64,000 nucleotides of DNA from assembly GCF_042652185.1 (NCBI RefSeq), contig NZ_JBHSIX010000007.1. One strand, written 5' to 3'. The stretch comes from Actinacidiphila fildesensis (GTDB lineage: Bacteria > Actinomycetota > Actinomycetes > Streptomycetales > Streptomycetaceae). A program made the position numbers and the translations under genes. Under the pieces are notes generated by a model. That model worked only from the letters and a program-made list of their open reading frames with translations. It had not been told where the DNA came from and searched no databases. This document shows, in pieces, positions 56,493-64,000 of this stretch (its first letter is position 1; every line of letters starts with the position of its first letter).

Positions 56493-57929
56493 GTGAGCGA
56501 GCTCAAGCGTCTGCGCAACTACATCAATGGAGAGTTCCGCGACGCCGCCGACGGGCGGACCACGGATGTGGTGAACCCTGCCACCGGTGAGGTCTACGCC
56601 ACCGCGCCGCTGTCCGCCGCCGCCGACGTCGACGCCGCCATGGCCGCCGCCGAGGCGGCGTTCCCGGCCTGGCGCGACGCCACTCCCTCGGTACGCCAGC
56701 GGGCCCTGCTGAAGGTCGCCGACGCGATCGAGGCACGGGCGGACGAGCTGGTCGCGGTGGAGAGTGAGAACACCGGCAAGCCGCTCGGCCTCACCGCCAG
56801 CGAGGAACTGCCGCCGATGGTCGACCAGATCCGCTTCTTCGCGGGTGCGGCCCGACTGCTCGAGGGCCGCTCCGCCGGCGAGTACATGGAGGGCATGACC
56901 TCCATCGTCCGCCGCGAGCCGGTCGGCGTCTGCGCGCAGGTCGCGCCGTGGAACTACCCGATGATGATGGCCGTCTGGAAGTTCGCCCCGGCGATCGCCG
57001 CGGGCAACACCGTCGTCCTCAAGCCGTCGGACACCACCCCTGCCTCGACGGTGCTGCTCGCCGAGATCCTCGGCGAGGTGCTGCCCAAGGGCGTGTTCAA
57101 CGTCGTCTGCGGCGACCGCGAGACCGGCCGCGCCATGGTCGAGCACAAGGTCCCGGCGATGGCCTCCATCACCGGTTCCGTCCGGGCCGGCATGCAGGTC
57201 GCCGAGAGCGCCGCCAAGGACGTCAAGCGCGTCCACCTGGAGCTCGGCGGCAAGGCGCCCGTGGTGGTCTTCGGCGACGCCGACATCGCCAAGGCGGTCG
57301 AGGACATCTCGGTCGCGGGCTTCTTCAACGCCGGCCAGGACTGTACGGCCGCCACCCGCGTGCTCGTCCACGAGTCGATCCACGACGAGTTCACCACCGC
57401 GCTCGCCAAGGCCGCCGCCGACACCAAGACCGGCGCCGCGGACGACGAGGACGTGCTCTACGGCCCGCTGAACAACGCCAACCAGCTCGCCCAGGTCAGC
57501 GGCTTCATCGAGCGGCTGCCGGCACACGCCAAGGTCGAGGCGGGCGGCCACCGGGTCGGCGACAAGGGCTACTTCTACGCCCCGACCGTCGTCTCCGGCC
57601 TCAAGCAGGACGACGAGATCATCCAGAACGAGGTCTTCGGACCGGTCATCACCATCCAGCCCTTCACCGACGAGGAGCAGGCCGTCGAGTACGCCAACGG
57701 CGTCGAGTTCGCCCTCGCCTCCTCGGTGTGGACCAAGGACCACGGCCGCGCGATGCGGATGTCCAAGCGTCTCGACTTCGGCTGTGTGTGGATCAACACC
57801 CACATCCCGCTGGTCGCCGAGATGCCGCACGGCGGCTTCAAGAAGTCCGGCTACGGCAAGGACCTCTCCGCCTACGGCTTCGAGGACTACACCCGCATCA
57901 AGCACGTCATGACGTCCCTGGACGGCTGA
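56493..57929 (+). CDS. Gamma-aminobutyraldehyde dehydrogenase-like aldehyde dehydrogenase
   Basis: 478 residues, NAD(P)-dependent. Catalytic Glu250 in LELGGKAPVV and Cys284 in FNAGQDCTAATRV; the phrase ICAQVAPWNYPMMMAVWKF-like segment (GVCAQVAPWNYPMMMAVWK) and MPHGGFKKSGYGKDLS are typical of the PatD/Prr group that oxidises 4-aminobutyraldehyde to GABA. Divergent from lrp-aminotransferase, together completing putrescine to GABA conversion. A 14-bp-arm terminator follows at 57953. Confidence 0.92.
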   Translation: MSELKRLRNYINGEFRDAADGRTTDVVNPATGEVYATAPLSAAADVDAAMAAAEAAFPAWRDATPSVRQRALLKVADAIEARADELVAVESENTGKPLGLTASEELPPMVDQIRFFAGAARLLEGRSAGEYMEGMTSIVRREPVGVCAQVAPWNYPMMMAVWKFAPAIAAGNTVVLKPSDTTPASTVLLAEILGEVLPKGVFNVVCGDRETGRAMVEHKVPAMASITGSVRAGMQVAESAAKDVKRVHLELGGKAPVVVFGDADIAKAVEDISVAGFFNAGQDCTAATRVLVHESIHDEFTTALAKAAADTKTGAADDEDVLYGPLNNANQLAQVSGFIERLPAHAKVEAGGHRVGDKGYFYAPTVVSGLKQDDEIIQNEVFGPVITIQPFTDEEQAVEYANGVEFALASSVWTKDHGRAMRMSKRLDFGCVWINTHIPLVAEMPHGGFKKSGYGKDLSAYGFEDYTRIKHVMTSLDG

Positions 57930-57952
57930 CCCGCCCTGCCCCAGCGGCACCC

Positions 57953-57985
57953 CGGCCCCGGACGCGCACGCCGCGTCCGGGGCCG
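57953..57985 (+). terminator. Terminator after the aldehyde dehydrogenase gene
   Basis: A perfect 14-bp inverted repeat (57953-57966 and 57972-57985) with a 5-nt loop, 24 bases after the stop. Confidence 0.8.
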
Positions 57986-58086
57986 TCGCACGTCCCGGCC
58001 GCGAGACACAGTGTCAGGCAGTTGGGGGGTACGGCTGACGGATCGCTCGTTGCCCCGGGCATCCGGCGGAAGGGAGGGTGTGCCGC

Positions 58087-59259
58087 ATGAGTGATCTCTC
58101 CCGTCGTTCGGTGCTGCGTGGATTCGGGCTGGCAGGGCTGCTGGCAGCCGCCTCGGCATGCGGTGTACCGCCGGCGCACATAGACGCGGCGGACCGGGCG
58201 GCCCGCGACCGTTCGGCGCAGGACAAGAAGCTGAACTTCGCGAACTGGCCGCTCTACATCGACGTCGACGAGAAGAACGCGCAGAAGCGTCCGACCCTCG
58301 ACGCCTTCACCGCGCGCAGCGGGATCAAGGTCCAGTACACCGAGGAGATCAACGACAACGACGAGTTCTTCGGGAAGATCAGCCCGGCCCTCATGAACCA
58401 CCAGGACATCGGCCGCGACCTGATCGTCGTCAGCGACTGGATGGCCGCGCGGTACGTACGCCTGGGCTGGGTGCAGCAGATGGACCGCTCCCGGCAGCCC
58501 AACGTCACCAAGTACCTCGACCCGCTGCTGCGGAACCCCGCCTTCGACCGGGGCCGCCGGTCCGCCGTGCCGTGGCAGTCCGGGATCACCGGCATCGCCT
58601 ACAACAAGAAGGCGCTCGGCCGCGAGATCAAGCACGTGTCGGACCTGTGGGCCCCGGACCTCAAGGGGAAGGTGACGCTGCTGTCCGGGATGGACGAGGC
58701 GTTCGCGCTGCTCATGCAGGGACAGGGCGTCGACGTCGCCAAGTGGACGGCGGACGACTTCCACCGGATGACGGACCAGGTGGCTTCTCTGGTGCGCAGC
58801 AAGCAGATCCGGCGCTTCACCGGCAACGACTACACCAAGGACCTGTCGTCCGGCGATGTGCTGGCCTGCCAGGCGTACTCGGGCGATGTCGTCCAACTGC
58901 AGTCCGACAACCCGGACATCGAGTTCGTGGTGCCCCAGGAGGGCGCGGAACTGTGGGCCGAGAGCCTGATGATCCCGAACCTGGCCGAGCACAAGAGCAA
59001 CGCCGAGGCGCTCGTCGACTACTACTACGACCCCGAGGTCGCGGCCGAACTCGCCGCCTACGTCAACTACGTCTGCCCGGTGCCGGCCGCACGCGATGTG
59101 CTCGCCTCGTCCAAGGACGAGGACACCGCAGCCCTCGCCGAGGACCCGCTGATCTTCCCGGACGACGAGATGCGCAAGCGGCTCGTGGTGGCCCGCGACA
59201 TCACGCCGGAGGAGCGCCCGGAGTTCGAGAACCGGTGGAACCTGATCGTCGGCCTGTGA
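58087..59259 (+). CDS. Polyamine (spermidine/putrescine) ABC transporter binding lipoprotein
   Basis: 390 residues, PotD/PotF-like periplasmic-type binding protein. The N-terminus MSDLSRRSVLRGFGLAGLLA is a twin-arginine-type signal ending in a lipobox (ASAC, Cys near 25). LNFANWPLYIDVDE, SGIKVQYTEEINDNDEFFGK, AVPWQSGITGIAYNKKAL and YSGDVVQLQ are PotD-type blocks. Unusually, no potA/B/C genes follow here: the next gene is convergent and overlaps by 59 bases. The permease and ATPase must be elsewhere. Confidence 0.9.
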   Translation: MSDLSRRSVLRGFGLAGLLAAASACGVPPAHIDAADRAARDRSAQDKKLNFANWPLYIDVDEKNAQKRPTLDAFTARSGIKVQYTEEINDNDEFFGKISPALMNHQDIGRDLIVVSDWMAARYVRLGWVQQMDRSRQPNVTKYLDPLLRNPAFDRGRRSAVPWQSGITGIAYNKKALGREIKHVSDLWAPDLKGKVTLLSGMDEAFALLMQGQGVDVAKWTADDFHRMTDQVASLVRSKQIRRFTGNDYTKDLSSGDVLACQAYSGDVVQLQSDNPDIEFVVPQEGAELWAESLMIPNLAEHKSNAEALVDYYYDPEVAAELAAYVNYVCPVPAARDVLASSKDEDTAALAEDPLIFPDDEMRKRLVVARDITPEERPEFENRWNLIVGL

Positions 59260-60043
59260 TCAGGGCCGGTGATCCGGGCGGGCCGTCGAGGAGTCCGCGC
59301 AGGACGTCCAGGCGGTTGGTGGTGACCGAGTCGACGCCGAGGCCGAGCAGCCGCGCCATGGTGCGGCGCAGGTCGGCGGTCCAGGCCGCCACGAGCAGCT
59401 CCCGCTCGTGCGCCCAGCGGACCAGCGGCGGATCGATCAGCCCGAACCGCAGATTGATCCACCGCGGCCGGACGGCGTCGAGCAGTGCCTGCCCGGGCAG
59501 CGCCGAGGTCTTCCAGGTCAGGGCGATCTCGGCGGCCGGGTCGTGCCGCCGCACGGCGAGCATGGCGCCGGCCTCGCCGCAGTAGTACGCGCGGGACTCC
59601 GCTCCCGCGTCCCGTACGGCGGCCACCGAGGGCCCGGCCTGGTCCGCGGCGGTCAGGTCGAGCAGCGCCCGGCCGGTCCCGTGCCCGGTGACGGCGGTCA
59701 GCGCGTCGTGCAGCGTCGGCACGCCGCCGGCCGTGCGCCGCCGCACCTCCTCGGCGGTGAGTTCGGCGACGGCGTCCCGGTGCCCCCACAGCCGCTTCAG
59801 CGTCGGGTCGTGCAGGAGCACGGGGACGCCGTCGCGGGTGAGGCGCACATCGATCTCCACCGCGTCGGCGCCCGCCCGCAGGGCGGAGCGCAGCGACGGC
59901 AGGGTGTTCTCGCGGTGGTGGAACGGGTCGCCGCGATGGGCGACGGCTAGGCCCTGTCCGACCCATCCCGCCTGGCCCGGAGCGCCTGGCACGCGCGCTC
60001 TCCCCCAGCTACCGCTGGGAGGTGCCCCCAGTTGTCGGCTCAT
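59201..60043 (-). CDS. Glycerophosphodiester phosphodiesterase
   Basis: Hydrolyses glycerophosphodiesters to glycerol 3-phosphate and an alcohol. The GDPD barrel is clear: VAHRGDPFHHRENTLPSLRS then ADAVEIDVRLTRDGVPVLLH. Closing segments RELLVAAWTADLRRTMARL and GVDSVTTNRLD are standard. The start is uncertain: the ATG at 60043 gives 280 residues, but its first 17 codons lie in a copy of the small palindromic repeat; a GTG at 59992 would give about 263. No signal peptide. The 3' end overlaps the convergent binding-protein gene by 59 bases. Confidence 0.85.
   Translation of the reverse strand: MSRQLGAPPSGSWGRARVPGAPGQAGWVGQGLAVAHRGDPFHHRENTLPSLRSALRAGADAVEIDVRLTRDGVPVLLHDPTLKRLWGHRDAVAELTAEEVRRRTAGGVPTLHDALTAVTGHGTGRALLDLTAADQAGPSVAAVRDAGAESRAYYCGEAGAMLAVRRHDPAAEIALTWKTSALPGQALLDAVRPRWINLRFGLIDPPLVRWAHERELLVAAWTADLRRTMARLLGLGVDSVTTNRLDVLRGLLDGPPGSPALITGRRSGSTGSRTPGAPPA
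60000..60030 (-). repeat. Small palindromic Streptomyces repeat (copy B) at the GDPD gene start
   Basis: Minus strand TGGGGGCACCTCCCAG then CGGTAGCTGGGGGAG; same ends as copy A in thiB. The element is a known type of abundant short hairpin repeat in streptomycete genomes. Confidence 0.8.
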
Positions 60044-60147
60044 CCACGTACGCCCGGTACGAGGATGACCCTCCGCCTTGCGATCGCACGCACCGGATGC
60101 CCCGGGCCCCGCCCTCCGGGCGGACGCCGCCATGTGTCGGACATGAC

Positions 60148-61191
60148 CTAGCGCCACGCCGCCGTGTACGCGTCGATCTCGGCGGTGAGCCGCGTCTTGC
60201 CCGGCGCGTCGAGGAACGACGCCTCGACGGCGTTCTTCGCCAACCCGGCGACGCCGGCCGCGTCCAGGTCCAGCAGGCGGGCGGCGATCGCGTACTCGTT
60301 GTTCAGATCGGTGCTGAACATGGGCGGGTCGTCGCTGTTGATGGTGACGAGCACACCGGCCTCGACCATCTGCCGCAGCGGGTGCTCCTCGAGCGTGCGG
60401 ACCGCGCGGGTGGCGATGTTGGAGGTCGGGCAGACCTCCAGCGCGATGCGGTGCTCGGCCAGGTGCTCCAGCAGCCGCGGGTCCTGGACCGAGCTGGTGC
60501 CGTGCCCGATCCGCTCGGCGCCGAGCAGGTTGATCGCGTCCCAGACGGTCTCCGGACCGGTGGTCTCGCCGGCGTGCGGCACGCTGTGCAGGCCGATCGC
60601 GCGCGCCCGGTCGAAGTACGGCTTGAACTGCGGGCGCGGCACACCGATCTCGGGGCCGCCGAGCCCGAAGCTGACCAGCCCCTCCGGCCGCAGCTCGGTC
60701 GCGATCCGCGCGGTCTCCTCGGCGGAGGCGAGCCCCGCCTCGCCGGGAATGTCGAAGCACCAGCGCAGCACGACCCCGAGCTCGGACTCGGCGGCCTTGC
60801 GGGCGTCCTCGATCGCCTCGACGAAGGCGCGGTCCGGGATGCCGCGGTTGGTCGAGGAATACGGCGTGACGGTCAGCTCGGCGTAGCGGATGTTCTGCCG
60901 GGCCATGTCGCGGGCGACCTCGAAGGTCAGCAGCCGCACGTCCTCGGCGTCGCGGATCAGGTCGACGACGGACAGGTACACGTCGATGAAGTGCGCGAAG
61001 TCACGGAAGGTGAAGTACTCGGCCAGCGCGGCGGGATCGCTGGGGACCCGGGAGTCCCGGTGCCGGGCGGCCAGTTCTGCGACGATCCTCGGCGAGGCGG
61101 ATCCGACATGGTGGACATGCAGCTCGGCCTTGGGCAGCCCGGCGATGAAGGTGTCGAGGCCGGGTACGCGTCCGGTTGCGGTGTCGGTCAT
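60148..61191 (-). CDS. add: Adenosine deaminase
   Basis: Deaminates adenosine/deoxyadenosine to inosine in purine salvage. 347 residues. Zinc ligands and catalytic residues: AELHVHHVGSAS (HxH; usually HLDG follows, here HHVG), LHSVPHAGETTGP, ERIGHGTSSVQDP and VTINSDDPPMF. The N-terminal change could shift specificity, since related add-like proteins act on other adenine compounds. Isolated gene, divergent from the DUF4190-type gene. Confidence 0.88.
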   Translation of the reverse strand: MTDTATGRVPGLDTFIAGLPKAELHVHHVGSASPRIVAELAARHRDSRVPSDPAALAEYFTFRDFAHFIDVYLSVVDLIRDAEDVRLLTFEVARDMARQNIRYAELTVTPYSSTNRGIPDRAFVEAIEDARKAAESELGVVLRWCFDIPGEAGLASAEETARIATELRPEGLVSFGLGGPEIGVPRPQFKPYFDRARAIGLHSVPHAGETTGPETVWDAINLLGAERIGHGTSSVQDPRLLEHLAEHRIALEVCPTSNIATRAVRTLEEHPLRQMVEAGVLVTINSDDPPMFSTDLNNEYAIAARLLDLDAAGVAGLAKNAVEASFLDAPGKTRLTAEIDAYTAAWR

Positions 61192-61312
61192 GCGGATCCT
61201 CCAGGCAAGTCAGCGGTGGAGCCATCGTAGACGGCGCCCCGGGTCGTGCGAGGGCCTTCCCCCGCCGTACGCAGGCCATAGCATTGCCGGACGTAGTCAG
61301 AGGAAGGCCGCA

Positions 61313-62329
61313 ATGTCCGACCAGCCCGACAGCCCCGCGCCCCGCAACCCCTGGGCGCCGCCCGCGGACGTCCCGCCGCAGGCCGGACCGGGGCCGAGCC
61401 CGGCGGACACCGGCCCGCCGCTGCCGCCGCTGGCACCGGGAACGGACCATTACGCCGCCGGCCCTCCGTACGACCAACAGGGTCCCCACCCGGGTCAGTA
61501 CCCGCCGTACGAGCAGTACCCGGGCGCGGGCGGCGGCTACCCGGGCTATCCCGGCTACCCGGGGTACCCGATGGGCCCGTACGGCGGCTGGACCCCCTCG
61601 CCGCGCAACGGCTACGGCCTCACCGCGCTCGTACTGGGCATCGTCGGCGCGGTGCTGTCGGTCATGTGCTTCTTCGCGGTCCTCGGCGCTCCGCTGGGCA
61701 TCGCCGCGATCATCTTCGGGATCGTCGGACGCCGGATCGCCAAGCGCGGCGAGTCGACCAATCCCGGGCAGGCCCTGGCCGGGCTGATCCTCGGCATCGT
61801 CGCGACCGTGCTCTCCGCCGGAATGCTGATCACCATAGGCGTGTCGATAGGGAACGGCTGGCTGGACGAGGGCGACGGGATGCGCAAGCCCGACCAGGGC
61901 AGCTACGGATCACCGCTGTCCGTCGGCGAGACCGCCGAGTACGACGGCGGGCTGCAGGTCACGGTCGCCGATGTGCAGGACCCCGGCCCGGCGCAGACCG
62001 CCGGGAGCGCCGAGGGTGCCGCGGGTGCCGAGGGCGGTGACAGCGCGCTGAAGTTCACCGTCACGCTGAAGAACACCGGCGGCGACACGCAGAACCTGGA
62101 CTACGCGGACGTGTCCGCGTACGCGGACCAGGCGGGGGACAACCCGCTCAAGGACATCTCGGGACAGGACGGCTTCAGCGGCCAGCTCGCCCCGGGCGCC
62201 GAGCGGTCGCTGGACTTCATCGTCGTCGTCCCCGACCCCTCCACCGATTCCGTCGAGGTCGACGTGTCCCCGGGCGACTCCTACGACTACGCGTACTGGG
62301 ACGTGCCCGTTCCCGTACCCGCCTCGTAG
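61313..62329 (+). CDS. DUF4190/DUF4352-type membrane protein
   Basis: 338 residues from the ATG at 61313, preceded by AGAGGAAGG. The first 95 residues are Pro/Gly/Tyr-rich (YPGYPGYPGYPMGPYGG), then two membrane spans (GLTALVLGIVGAVLSVMCFF, ALAGLILGIVATVLSAGMLI) of the DUF4190 kind. The extracellular rest is an Ig-like DUF4352 domain (YDGGLQVTVADVQDPG, LKFTVTLKNTGGDTQNLDYA). Such proteins are abundant in streptomycetes; a role in envelope stress or surface display is only conjecture. Converges on the PucR gene. Confidence 0.85.
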   Translation: MSDQPDSPAPRNPWAPPADVPPQAGPGPSPADTGPPLPPLAPGTDHYAAGPPYDQQGPHPGQYPPYEQYPGAGGGYPGYPGYPGYPMGPYGGWTPSPRNGYGLTALVLGIVGAVLSVMCFFAVLGAPLGIAAIIFGIVGRRIAKRGESTNPGQALAGLILGIVATVLSAGMLITIGVSIGNGWLDEGDGMRKPDQGSYGSPLSVGETAEYDGGLQVTVADVQDPGPAQTAGSAEGAAGAEGGDSALKFTVTLKNTGGDTQNLDYADVSAYADQAGDNPLKDISGQDGFSGQLAPGAERSLDFIVVVPDPSTDSVEVDVSPGDSYDYAYWDVPVPVPAS

Positions 62330-62348
62330 GTCCTGACGCGGACCGCGG

Positions 62349-64000
62349 TCAGCGGCGTACGGCCTCCAGGGCCAGCAGCGCGACGTGCAGTGACAGGCAC
62401 GACTCCACCTGGTCGAGGTCGACGCCCAGGATCCGTTCCACCCGGTGCAGCCGGTCGTAGAACGAGGGGCGGGACAGGTGTGCGGCATCGGCCGCCGCCG
62501 ACTTGTTGCGGCCGTTGTCCAGATAGACGGAGAGGATGCGGACCAGGTCGGAGCCGTGTTCCGCGTCATGGGCGAGCAGCGGGCCCAGCTCGCGCTCGAC
62601 GTAGGTCTGCAGCCGTGCGTCGTCGCGCAGCAGGTGCAGCAGTCCGCGCAGCCGCACGTCGGGCAGCCGGTAGTACGTCCCGGCCCTGCGCCGCTCCGCA
62701 CCCCCCGGTGAACCGTGCAGCGCCGCGTCGGCGACCTGCGCCGCTTCCAGCAGGGTGCGCCGCGCGTCGCGCAGCGAGCCCACCGAGGAGCCGGCCGCCA
62801 TCACGAACGCGGGCGCCTCGGACGCCGGGTCGACGATCCGGTCGAGCGCGGCGGCGAAGCCTTCCAGCGACCGGTGCTCCTCGTCGTGCGGGCCCAGCGA
62901 CACCAGGACGCCGACCGCGCCGTCGTCGAGCGCCCCGGTCAGTGCGGTCAGCCCGCGCTCGCGCACCGCGAGCGCCACGTTCTCGGTGAAGTCCCGCAGC
63001 CGGGACTGCGCCTCCAGCGCCGCCGACGCCGGCCCGCCGCGCAGCCGCAGCATGACGCCGACCAGCCGGCGCCCTTCGAGCGGCACGCCCAGCGCCCGAG
63101 CGCGCAGCGCCACGTCGGAGACGGTCAGCGCGTGGGTGAGGATCCCGGAGAGCAGGGTGCGGTGGGTCTGGCGTTCCAGCGATTCGCGGTCGCGCTCCAG
63201 CAGCCGGTTGAGGGCCAGGGTGGCGGCGCCCCGTTCGAGGAGGACCGCGTGCCGGTGCGGACCGGTCGTCGTGACCGGGCGGCCCTCGCCCGAGGTGCGC
63301 GGCGGCGGACCGGGCTCGCCCACCAGCACGAGCCGGCCCCAGTCGCGGCCGCGCGCGCCGACCGAGGTGACGAGCCAGCCGGCCCGCCGGTCGTACCCGG
63401 TCCTGCCGGCCGGGGCCACCCCGCGCGAGCGCCGTTCCCAGCCGTCCAGCAGCGCCTCCGGGTCGTGGCCGGCCGGGTCGAAGGCCAGCACCTGGTGCGA
63501 GAGGTTCTCCAGCACGACCGGCGCGCCCGCCATCCGGGCCACCTCCCGGACGACCTCGTCGGCCTCCGCGCCCTCGACGGACAGTTCGTTGAAGGTCTGG
63601 TGCACGGCCTCCGAGGCGCGCAACTCGGTCAGCTGCGCGTCCACCACATGGGCGTGCACCGCCTGGGTGACGCTCACGAACCGCACCTCGGTGCGCAGCG
63701 CCACCAGCGGGAGGCCGCGCCGCTCGGCGGCCCTGACCAGCGGCCGCGGCAGCACATCGGCGTACCGCCGGCCCAACTCCACCACCAGCCCGGCCGCGCC
63801 GACGTCCGCGAGGGCGTCGATGTACTGGGCCAGCGACTCCTTGTCCTCCGGGAGCATCACGCCGGTCGTCAGCACCAGCTCGCCGCCCTGCAGCATCCCC
63901 GCGATGTCGGCCAGCTCGCTGATGTGCACCCAGCGCACCGGCCGGTGCAGCCCGGCGGCGCCCGCGACGACCCGCGGCGCGCCGCGGCGCAGCGCGTCGA
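62349..64000 (-). CDS. PucR family transcriptional regulator, 5'-truncated
   Basis: The start is beyond the right edge; about 550 residues are visible, with the frame open to the last base. An N-terminal PucR domain (RWVHISELADIAGMLQGGEL, LVLTTGVMLPEDKESLAQYI), a GGDEF-related middle part (RLVGVMLRLRGGPASAALEA), and a C-terminal PucR-type helix-turn-helix (VRILSVYLDNGRNKSAAADA, then HLSRPSFYDRLHRVERILG). Members regulate purine or, in streptomycetes, polyamine/GABA catabolism, which would suit the nearby polyamine genes. The internal GTG at 63938 is not the real start, as family-like sequence continues before it. Confidence 0.92.
   Translation of the reverse strand, partial: DALRRGAPRVVAGAAGLHRPVRWVHISELADIAGMLQGGELVLTTGVMLPEDKESLAQYIDALADVGAAGLVVELGRRYADVLPRPLVRAAERRGLPLVALRTEVRFVSVTQAVHAHVVDAQLTELRASEAVHQTFNELSVEGAEADEVVREVARMAGAPVVLENLSHQVLAFDPAGHDPEALLDGWERRSRGVAPAGRTGYDRRAGWLVTSVGARGRDWGRLVLVGEPGPPPRTSGEGRPVTTTGPHRHAVLLERGAATLALNRLLERDRESLERQTHRTLLSGILTHALTVSDVALRARALGVPLEGRRLVGVMLRLRGGPASAALEAQSRLRDFTENVALAVRERGLTALTGALDDGAVGVLVSLGPHDEEHRSLEGFAAALDRIVDPASEAPAFVMAAGSSVGSLRDARRTLLEAAQVADAALHGSPGGAERRRAGTYYRLPDVRLRGLLHLLRDDARLQTYVERELGPLLAHDAEHGSDLVRILSVYLDNGRNKSAAADAAHLSRPSFYDRLHRVERILGVDLDQVESCLSLHVALLALEAVRR

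Overview
The window is high-GC actinobacterial DNA from a Streptomyces chromosome or a very close relative. The evidence is the sporulation sigma factor gene whiG, a run of four type I signal peptidase genes, GTG starts, near-universal G/C third codon positions, and the order glnD-ffh / rpsP-khpA-rimM-trmD-rplS-sip(x4)-nudix-DUF2469-yraN-yifB-dprA / whiG / rpsB-tsf-pyrH-frr-cdsA-rlmN, which I recognise as conserved core streptomycete order.

Layout. Bases 1-4.5 kb hold the end of glnD (PII modification), ffh (SRP GTPase) and a GNAT acetyltransferase. From 4.5 to 11.1 kb comes a less conserved block on the minus strand: an NmrA-type reductase, a secreted GH20 hexosaminidase, a UvrA-like ATPase without the UvrB-binding region, and a methyltransferase. 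From 11.2 to 31.5 kb is a long core stretch on the plus strand: proS, an SprT-like protein, ribosomal protein and RNA-modification genes, the signal peptidases, DNA uptake/processing genes, whiG, a TetR regulator with an opposing M23-like protein, translation factors, UMP kinase and cdsA.

From 31,557 to 46,017 an integrated actinomycete conjugative element (AICE, about 14.4 kb) sits exactly on the start codon of rlmN, bounded by 41-bp direct repeats with one mismatch. It carries int, xis, a 190-bp palindrome, a DnaB-N/DUF3987-type replication protein, small membrane and zinc proteins, an FtsK-like TraB, RRQRL/DUF2637/DUF6284 accessory genes, and a GntR repressor with three 20-bp composite operators. 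Next to attR lies low-GC cargo: a SAM methyltransferase, an unknown 172-residue protein and a 674-residue protein with a duplicated double winged-helix module fused to a FokI-like nuclease domain. This last pair is the best candidate for an undescribed (probably defence) system.

From 46 to 64 kb the core resumes: rlmN, a TPP-riboswitch-controlled thiamine transporter (thiBPQ, with thiB carrying an in-frame copy of a small repeat), a LOG-family protein, a two-gene ABC exporter-like pair, a polyamine utilisation cluster (aminotransferase, Lrp regulator, aldehyde dehydrogenase, binding protein), a glycerophosphodiesterase, adenosine deaminase, a DUF4190-type membrane protein and the C-terminal part of a PucR regulator.

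All functions are assigned from motifs, length and context read by eye; no database search was possible.
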